64,000 bases of DNA from Siniperca chuatsi. Taxonomy: Eukaryota > Chordata > Actinopteri > Centrarchiformes > Sinipercidae. The notes beneath the pieces are model-generated. The model saw nothing but the letters and a program-made list of their open reading frames with translations. It was not told the DNA's origin and ran no database searches. Location of the stretch: contig NC_058062.1 in the NCBI RefSeq assembly GCF_020085105.1, positions 2,008,001 to 2,072,000 on the forward strand, given 5' to 3'. Below are positions 52,080 through 64,000 of the stretch, in pieces (within the stretch, counting starts at the first letter, position 1; every line of letters begins with the position of its first letter). A program made the translations under genes and the position numbers.

Positions 52080-54043
52080 ACAATGAGTGTCCATATGTTG
52101 GAGTGGAGTGGTGTCATGGGAAGTGGGGTGGGGGCTGGGTGTGTAAAGAGAGGTCACCGACTTCATAGCAGTGTTTGTGGCTAAATTTGGAAGAACATGC
52201 TGCAGGTGGGGGGAGGGGACAAGGGATTTTTGTTAAGGCATTTGCTGCAGAAATTGGTTTCTGTGGTTTTTGTCAACACAAGTGAATTCCCTCTTCAGTC
52301 TTCTTAAATATTCCACACGACATTAAGATACCCAGCTGCCTGCTCTTACAGAGTGGAGTGTAACTTACTGACCATCTTGTCAGCAAATGTGCATGTTTTG
52401 TTTGGTTATTATATTTAATGGAAATTTTTCTAAAGTTTTTTTTTCCTTTTTTTTTTTGCTGCCAATTCAAGTATTAAAACTAAATGGCCATTCAGTTGTG
52501 GTCTTACTTTGGTTGGTCAAAGTGAGGCCTGTTATGGACACTTGAATCTTAAATTAACTACTATAATGCAATAATTTATAAATGCGAGTTAAGACATTGA
52601 TGCTGAAGTAACATACTAGATCAAAGCCATGGTCAGGTCATACTGGGCTTCTGTGACTGATGGAGAGCAAGCCCGTTTTGCAAAATTCACATTTGGTTCA
52701 ATAAAACTTCTGTAGTTGATAAGCATGTCCTGTTTTTTTTTTTGTACGTGTGGGTGATTTTACTTCAGTTTGTAGTTGCCTTTTCACATCAATGCCACAC
52801 TTTGTTTCTAGTAATGACTCATCACACTGCTGGGTGTGAGATGCTTCTAATCAAGTTGTTTCACTGGACTGAGTTTCTCTTTAGGGACATGTAGATCTGG
52901 TAACCAAGTACATTTATTTTAGCACCAATTTTAGGTACTTTTAGTATTTCCATAATTATACTTCACTACATGTTTTTTGCAGGTGAAGATTTTACACACA
53001 AAACAAAATTACTAGAATCCAGACATAGACAATTTTAAGTTAAATTTTTATAAGGACAAACAACTTTTTCTTGTATTTCATATTCTGAATATGGGGTAAA
53101 TATTAATTTACATACAAAACAAGGATACCTTGTTTGTATATGTATTTATTTTATAGGAATTTGGGAAATTTCAAGACTTATCTATAAGTCAAAGCTGAAC
53201 AAAAACTAAATCAGATATGTTCCAAATGTTTAAATTTTTTTAGTAACCTTAGAACATTGATAACTGTAAATCTGCCGGATTTTGAGCGTTACATAATGGT
53301 TTAATTTAATTTAATAGACGTTTATTGTGCTAAATATAGTAATATCACCTCATGGCGGTTATTTTTCCGTTCGCCCTGCCGTGCATGTATTTTGTCCCTT
53401 GTAGGGACCCTCCGGACTCCATGGCAACGCAGCTACCGCCATAGCTAAACCCGTTTGTTTGCTAACTGCAGACGGCGGAATCTGCTCTTTTTCTACAATT
53501 AACGATAAAACAGGAAAATGTGACTTTACTTAAAATATACCAAAGTCTATATTAATTACACAACACGCATTTATGAGAGCACAGGACTGGTAAGATGCTA
53601 GCAGTGTTAGCTGCCGTAAAAATACAAATCGCTCGCCCTGTAACGTTATTCTTTGTTCCATTTTACAAAACTGAAATTATCTCCAATTTGGGTAATTTTC
53701 TTAATTTTGAATTTTTAGTATTTAGCACTGTGAGGGACAATTGCTCACTACAAGTACTTTTGAAGCTCGAGTCAATTTTACTGCTAATAGCTACTGTTCT
53801 TTTACCTAGCTAGCTAGTTAGTAACATTTTGGAAGCAGTAACGTTATGTTTTTGCCTTTTGGTATTATTTCTACCTTTCTCGAATAAAGATTTAAGTACT
53901 TTCCCACCACTGAAAGCCGGGGATATTAAACGGAACCAGAAACCAACCTTTTATTTTCTTTCTCCAGTTTCAAGGAGTTAGCTAGCAAAGGTAATTGCTT
54001 ATTTCAGTGCTTTTAGTACTTGTACAAACCTAACGTTTTACTC

Positions 54044-54365
54044 CGTGGTGGAAAAACTATTTAACATAGGTCCTTTTCTTAAGTATAAAAGTTTTGCATT
54101 GTTTTCAGAGTGTTAGATTATTATTATTATTATTATTATTATTATTGACACGTTAATGTTAACCAATGTTGTTACTGCTCGAGAAAGAGCTGATTTGAAC
54201 TGATGTTTTATGAGCTCATGTGTTCTTGATGAAAAGTTAAATCGGAAATCTAACTAGTAACTATAGCAGTTAAATAAATGCAGAGTAAAAAGTACAATAC
54301 AGTAGCACAAAATGGAGATACACTTACCTCAAAAAGTGTACTTAAGTACAGTAACTTGACTAAAC
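54044..54365. repeat. hAT-type non-autonomous element, diverged
   Basis: CGTGGTGGAAAAACTATTTA at the left and AGTGTACTTAAGTACAGTAAC at the right. The internal ATAAATGCAGAGTAAAAAGTAC block matches the 115-347 copy. It contains the (ATT)n tract at 54117-54146. Confidence 0.6.
54117..54146. repeat. (ATT)n microsatellite
   Basis: About nine ATT units inside the hAT-type element. Confidence 0.88.
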
Positions 54366-54606
54366 TACTTGACTAACTGGCTAAACAACATTTTAACATA
54401 CCCCACTCATAACATGTGGTGCATGTGAGTCCCTGCATGGGATATATATATATATATATGGAAAATTCACAGAAGAAGAAAATAAACAGAGGCCTAAATA
54501 ATTGTCAGCTTTTAAATCCACTAAATCATTTTGTTTTTTCCTGTCACAGTTCCCAGATATGACGTGAGCCTTGCGACAGTTAAAGGTGCCTTCTCAGAAA
54601 GAGACA

Positions 54607-56041
54607 ATGCAAGTAAGCAACATCTGGATCTTTTATCCGGATACCGTTCATGAAATATCTACTCCGCTCTGCTCTTGTTAGATGTGGTTATACATTTCGT
54701 GTGTCCTGTTCCTCAGGTGTTGCCTGTTTGGGGGCTTGCCATCCCTCTCCCAGCAGTGCTGATGATTACTCTGAGTCTTTACATGATCGTCCTGGGGATT
54801 GGGCTGTGGATCCGATCCTGCCTCAAGGTCGGTGCTGCTGGCCCAGTCGCTGTTACCTACAGAACAAGGAGGCCTTTCTCCTTACTACAGTTTGTAAAAT
54901 GTAGAATAAATAAAATGTGTTGTTTACTGGAAGTTGTGCTAAACTAAGAAGCACTGGTGTAGAGGAAAACAAATAGGAAAGTGGACTTTGACCTCCAGTT
55001 TATTTATAATCAGTAGCATCAAGTCACTATGAGGAGAGTGTGAAGTCTTGTTTTTGGCACCACCCGGTGTTAGAAACCGACAGCACTGGACAAACCAGGC
55101 CTTGAGACACATCTATTCATTTTCTTCAGTATCTTGAGTATCTCTGTTGAGTTGTTTAGGCGTGCACTACTCCAGGAAAGTTGTCTGAGTTTATTCAGGT
55201 TCTTTCTCAGGTGTGATTAGAACATTTGGGGAAAAGGGCAGGGCATACGATTGGTTAATCATCACTGGGGATTGTCTTATTTTTCTAAAAAGTAAATGTT
55301 AGATGTAAATGTTACAGATGCATTCAGAACCAAGATCACATATCACAATTACAAACAATGACATCTACATAAAGTTAGACAAACAAACCATCAATACAAA
55401 AAACACTCAGCTTCTTGCTGAGTAATAAGCAATAATATTTCTAGTTTTTCACTCTTAAAAGTGATATTTTTCTCTCTCCCAAAGGACCGTTGTTGTGAGT
55501 GTGGTGATTGCTGTCCAGACATTTCTCTATGTGAGCAGTGCTTTAGATTGGCAGAAATGTGTGACTGTCGCCTGCCAACCCTGCGCTCGTGTCGGGCCGA
55601 TTCGTGCCCCTCTCCTTCTGTAAGTAACCTCCAAACACTCTGCCTCTATCGAGAAAGGTTTTAGCACATTAACCACAAATCAAATCATGTGTTCTTGACA
55701 TTCCTGACCATTTTCCAAAGCATAGCATCCGATCCATTTCTCTGGCAGATATTGTCCTGCCAGGGCTGGACATTTGTCTTTGACTCACAAGAATAAGAAT
55801 TAAAACCAGTGTTTTAAAATGGGTCGTTCATTTAGAAACACCAGTCTCACGTTGTAGTCTGGATTTCTGAGTTCAAGCTTGTCAGTGTCTCACAAACATG
55901 GCTTGAACTCTTGTTTTTCTCCTCAGTGAATTGTCTGATTATGTTTTCCGACAGTGTGTCAAATGGGACTGTGCCTGCACCTGTCAGCCTCCTGAGTGTG
56001 ACTCCTGCAACTGTCTCTGCTTCGAGATCAGGATCAAGTAG
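54607..56041 (+). CDS. Small cysteine-rich single-pass membrane protein, function unknown
   Basis: Coding exons 54607-54612, 54717-54827, 55485-55619 and 55955-56041 join in phase 0 to 112 aa. The first coding exon holds only ATG CAA; it begins at 54550 after an acceptor and also contains a two-codon upstream ORF (ATG ACG TGA). Residues 3-39 form one strong hydrophobic segment (VLPVWGLAIPLPAVLMITL ... LGIGLWIRSCLK) ending in basic residues, so a signal anchor or single transmembrane helix. The remaining 70 residues carry about 21 cysteines, many in CxC and CC patterns (DRCCECGDCCPD, CDCRLP, DCACTCQPP, CDSCNCLCFEIRIK), with the C-terminus EIRIK. I do not recognise a named family. The positive-inside pattern would put the cysteine-rich tail in the cytosol, where metal binding or palmitoylation is possible; that is inference. 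Clean splicing and unbroken frame argue for a real gene. Confidence 0.85.
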
Positions 56042-56159
56042 AAGAAGAGGATGGATGCTGCCATTGTCAGCTGAGTGACTACAAGTACTTCAGCTTTTGA
56101 GTCCTTTAAATGTGTGCCTTTGTCAGAGAGTTTACAGTGGAGAGATAACAGGAAGAGAG

Positions 56160-56240
56160 TGATGCGAATGACATATGCAACAAAGGTCCCCGGGCCGGAC
56201 TTGAACCAGGGCCTCCAGGGCTCCCTGTCTTTGAGTTCTT
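56160..56240 (-). repeat. tRNA-derived SINE-like fragment, reverse
   Basis: On the minus strand it reads CCCTGGTTCAAGTCCGGCCC then GGGGACCTTTGTTGCATATG. GGTTCAAGTCC is a perfect RNA polymerase III B box. It is the same family as 42705-42850 and lies in the probable 3' UTR of the cysteine-rich gene. Confidence 0.6.
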
Positions 56241-56720
56241 GCTGAGCGTCAATATGACTTTTTCTTTCGACCTTTTAAAGAAGACTGAAACTCATTCTGT
56301 TACTGCCATCAGATGGCATCCCCCTCTGCGATTTTGTATCAGGATATGTATACTGTATATATTGTGATATAATACATTTTCTGGAAAATTAATTGAGCTA
56401 ATGGATGAAATAACCAGACAGGAACTGTCTTGTTTTTTTGGCCAATCTAGCAATTTAAAAACCTGAGAAATCTAGGTAAAACTCAAGGGACTTATATAAA
56501 AGTTCAATGTGACCATAAAACAGTTCTGCTCATTGACTTGCAACATTGCCCACAATGGTCTAATACACCAGGAGATATTAACGCGTTAGATACCACAGTA
56601 CAGTAAGACACTCCCTTTAATTTTATTATAAAAATATATTATATACATTAGACAAAATTGTTGATACCTCTGTACTTGATGAAGAACCATTCTGGGCTTG
56701 AAACATACTTTTTCTAATGT

Positions 56721-56726
56721 AATAAA
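56721..56726 (+). promoter_or_regulatory. Candidate polyadenylation signal of the cysteine-rich gene
   Basis: AATAAA about 680 bases after the stop codon. Confidence 0.4.
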
Positions 56727-57147
56727 ATAGATATTGCTGGTTTATGAGTACCTGGACAAGAAAGATGTGCGTGTGTTTTGCACCGATTGCTTAGATAACA
56801 GTTTGTATCGTCACATCACACAACCCCAGTGATCAGAACTTTACTCCGAAACGTTTTTTAAATTGTCAGAGAACGTTAAAACTCAACATAAAACCAGAAA
56901 AAACATCTGTCAGCACCACCTGTTGTTTAACACTTAATTTTGAAGATGAGAGGCTTTTTGTATGATATCTTTTATTTCTGATCAAATAGTGAAATTGTTC
57001 CTTGTTTTTACTGCATTTAGCTGGAGCAACGTCCCACAGGCTTTCATTTTGACTGTACTGATCAAACTGAGACCTGGTTTTGTTTCTGCCTTTGATGTTG
57101 CTAGAAGTGCCTTTTCTATTGTATATTTTGTCAATGGTTCCTTAAGT

Positions 57148-57560
57148 TAAAGCTTAAGGCTGGCGTTATTCAGTATTGTTGTCATTGATAATAAGTCCCA
57201 TGTGCGGAGCCAAACCAACAACATGTTAGTCCATCTCTCAACACTTTCTGACTTCCTGTCTGTGGCTCTCAGCTCCAATTGGTTCCCTTCTGAAGATGTA
57301 AATCTGTAAAAACGCCTCACAAATATATAGTTTCATTTTTTTTTAAAAGGCTCAGTAATTTCCTAAAACAGCTGCTCGCTGTAGTTTCTATCAAACGTTA
57401 CTCAAACAGGAGGAAATAGTGCATTTGTTGGGGACTATTTTCAGCGGCGCATTAATCCACTCATGTGTTGTAGGTTCAAGTCATTGTTAGTTTTGGTCCT
57501 TTCATGGAATTTGTTGTCTAAATTAAAAACAGAAAATCACCAGACTTATTCTTTAATGTT
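57148..57560 (+). repeat. TIR-bearing dispersed repeat, third copy
   Basis: Left CTTAAGGCTGGCGTTATTCA, middle CTGACTTCCTGTCTGTGGC and GGGGACTATTTTCAGCGGCG, right AATCACCAGACTTATTCTTT. Same orientation as 29238-29690, with an internal deletion of the TGTTCATGGTGATG region. Confidence 0.7.
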
Positions 57561-57954
57561 AGAAAATGTTGTACTTATTTTACACATTCTGGTTTTTGCA
57601 ATTTGTATTAAATTTGAAACGTTTTAAACATGGATCCATCAGTTTATCTTTGGTTTCAGCTCGGTGCCAAAGTTACTCTGTCTGTAGATGTGACCTTGAA
57701 GTTCCCATGGCCAGAAAACATTTAGCATAATTATGAATAATATATCGATATGTCGACAGGGCGCAGTACTGCCAACTGTCTTGCTGAGTAGTTTTGAGGT
57801 CCTGTACTGTATTTGAGTATTTTCTAATTTGCGAGACTTTATACTTTTAAATAAAGGGTTTTATATTTTACTTTTTGTTATTCCATTTTGTCTTATTCTG
57901 CTCCCACAGTTCATGTGCCCTGCTTTAATGGTTTCAGGCTCTGCTCCATGATAG

Positions 57955-58400
57955 CTTAAATGTAAAGATGTCTCGAGTCCACCACTTTGGTCCAGACTGA
58001 AATATCTCAACAACTATTGGATGGATTGCCATGAAATTCGGTGCAGATTCATGCTCCCCTCAGGATGAACTGTTATAACTTTGTTGATCCTCAAACTTAC
58101 CATCTAGCGCCACCATCAGGTCGACAAGTTAACGTGTCCGACACTTTGGTTTCTGACCAAACACCTGCAGAGCTGCTGACGCTCCCATCAGCCTCAGCTG
58201 CGCTCTGTGTTTAGTGCTAATTAGCAAATGCTCGCTTGCTAACACGCTAAACTATGATGGTGAACATGGTAAATATATACCTGCTAAACATCAGCATGTT
58301 AGCATTGTCATTGTGAGCATGTTAGCATGCTGATGTTAGCATTTAGCTTAGCTGTGGCTAAGTACATCCTCACAGAAACATCTGTTAGTATTGCGTTATG
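57955..58400 (+). repeat. 'GGTCCAGACTGAAATATCTC' repeat, long copy
   Basis: CACCACTTTGGTCCAGACTG, AACAACTATTGGATGGATTG, CCATCAGGTCGACAAGTTAA, then the TTAGCATGCTGATGTTAGC region rich in GCTAGC/GTTAGC motifs. It continues to about 58400. No coding content. Confidence 0.75.
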
Positions 58401-59336
58401 CTGACAGGTGTTTCACCTCTCTGTATAATGCAACACAGTTTGGCATCACAAACTGCAGCCTCCTAAATGATCATACAGTTAAATCAACACGTCTGTGAAA
58501 CAGTTTCAGCACAAACTGAACTTTAATTTTGTAGATATTAACCAAAACGACTAAAGACCAATATTAATGTGCTGCTTTTCAGAAATAAAACAGAGCACTA
58601 GCATATGTGAGCTCATGGCATAAAGGAAAATGTCACTGAATCAAGTAAACAGAAATAATTTTTACTTCATTTAAAACCAGGTCATTATGACAAAAAGACA
58701 AAAGGGGTAAATTGTTCAGTACTTTCACACGTACAGTTCCATGGCAAAGCTTACTAAGACTTTAAATTAATATTTATCTTTTAAACCAAATAATTATCAA
58801 AGTACAGCTCAAGTATTTTTAGAGCAAATACCATGTATACTTCAGATAGAAATGTACGTTATGGTACAGTAGCTCTGATAATGAGGTAGATGATGGACAG
58901 GCTGATCATTGTCACTGTTCCTGAGACCTCTAAAAAATGCTTCAATCCATCTGTTAACTGTAGGAAATTCCATAGCTTACAAAAAACGCTGGAATGCTAG
59001 GCTACATATACATACATGTGTTCAGTGCTACTTACAAATAATTCTTCATTTTATACCCTGCATTTTCCAGAATCTCTTCTTTGAACTAAAACAGTCAAGT
59101 CAAGCTTGTGGGGACAGTGACCTGATAAAAGATAACAGGATTAATCATGTTTGTGTCCTAGTTATATACCGACACGAATCATGTTTTGATTGCACTTCTC
59201 TATTCCTAGCGGCCACCAACAGCGGCAGGAACAAGTCATAGATTAGTTAATGCAGCCTTAAGCCTCACATTCAAGGTTGTTTATGTTAATTTGTGCTTGT
59301 CACATAAATCACTGTTTACAGGTAAAGTTGGAGTTT

Positions 59337-63703
<4,367 letters not shown>

Positions 63704-64000
63704 CTAAAGAGACACAAATTTAAGTTTAATAAACAACACAAGTGCTGAAATATGGTTTAAAATGGTTTCACACAAAATGGACTGTTTAATTAATTAATTA
63801 CTACAGCAGTAGGTCCGTGGCACACCTCAAGTATTGCCTGGTGTTCCTCTATGAATCAAGCAAATATTCTCACTACCTGAGCCTAAAGGACCATGCCAGT
63901 GGTTTAACAAAGTCTTAGCCCATTAAAGGTACAATCAGTAATTCCAGCGTTAAACCAAAGGACAGGTCCACCACCAAACTTCAAAACACTTCCAGTACTT

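Larger units (their letters stand above)
52085..54549. other. Gene-poor interval before the cysteine-rich gene
   Basis: No coding exon is seen. The segment at 53390-53480 is less AT-rich, contains CCATGGCAACGCAG and could be the promoter or first untranslated exon of the gene downstream. A hAT-type element (54044-54365) and an (ATT)n tract interrupt the rest. Confidence 0.45.

Overview
This is vertebrate nuclear DNA, almost certainly from a percomorph-type teleost. Genes have many short coding exons with GT-AG introns. Long microsatellites are common, and several short non-autonomous repeat families that I recognise as typical of spiny-rayed fish recur across the window: hAT-type elements with CAGTGGTGGA ends, ATTAATCGATTAATC-rich elements and a foldback element. 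The encoded proteins closely match vertebrate QRICH2/C16orf96, MFSD11, SRSF2 and EIF1. There is no CRISPR array, operon, phage or complete autonomous transposon.

Layout. (1) 2582-24361, minus: a 20-exon gene for a coiled-coil DUF4795 protein (qrich2-like, 995 aa predicted). I reconstructed it exon by exon with consistent splice phases, including one GC-AG intron and two acceptors that sit just downstream of TG repeats. (2) 24362-30240: repeats, including LINE 3' ends. (3) 30241-38141 (5' exon to about 38960), minus: mfsd11, 13 coding exons, 454 aa. Its last intron is almost filled by an internally deleted Tc1/mariner transposon and another intron holds a LINE 3' fragment. (4) 39905-41213, plus: srsf2, head-to-head with mfsd11 as in mammals, with an intron in its 3' UTR. 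(5) 41235-49860: srsf2 3' UTR material plus repeats, including a second, nearly identical copy of the mfsd11-intron LINE in opposite orientation. (6) 50150-51669, plus: eif1, four exons, 113 aa, with a CRE palindrome, GC box and TATA box upstream and a very poor AUG context. (7) 54607-56041, plus: a 112-aa cysteine-rich, single-pass membrane protein that I cannot name. (8) 59337 to beyond 64000, minus: the 3' part of a two-domain trypsin-like serine protease whose second domain has lost catalytic His and Asp.

The genes do not form a pathway. They are a housekeeping and RNA-biology cluster (mfsd11, srsf2, eif1) flanked by a probable sperm-flagellum gene and a membrane-associated protease. The strongest points for follow-up are the degenerate protease domain with its correlated losses, the unnamed cysteine-rich membrane protein, the TG-repeat splice acceptors and two GC-AG introns, the weak eif1 start context, and the Tc1 element with IR/DR-type ends. 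Nothing in the window looks like a wholly new molecular system. Coordinates of exons come from hand reading of splice sites and reading-frame phase, without transcript evidence.
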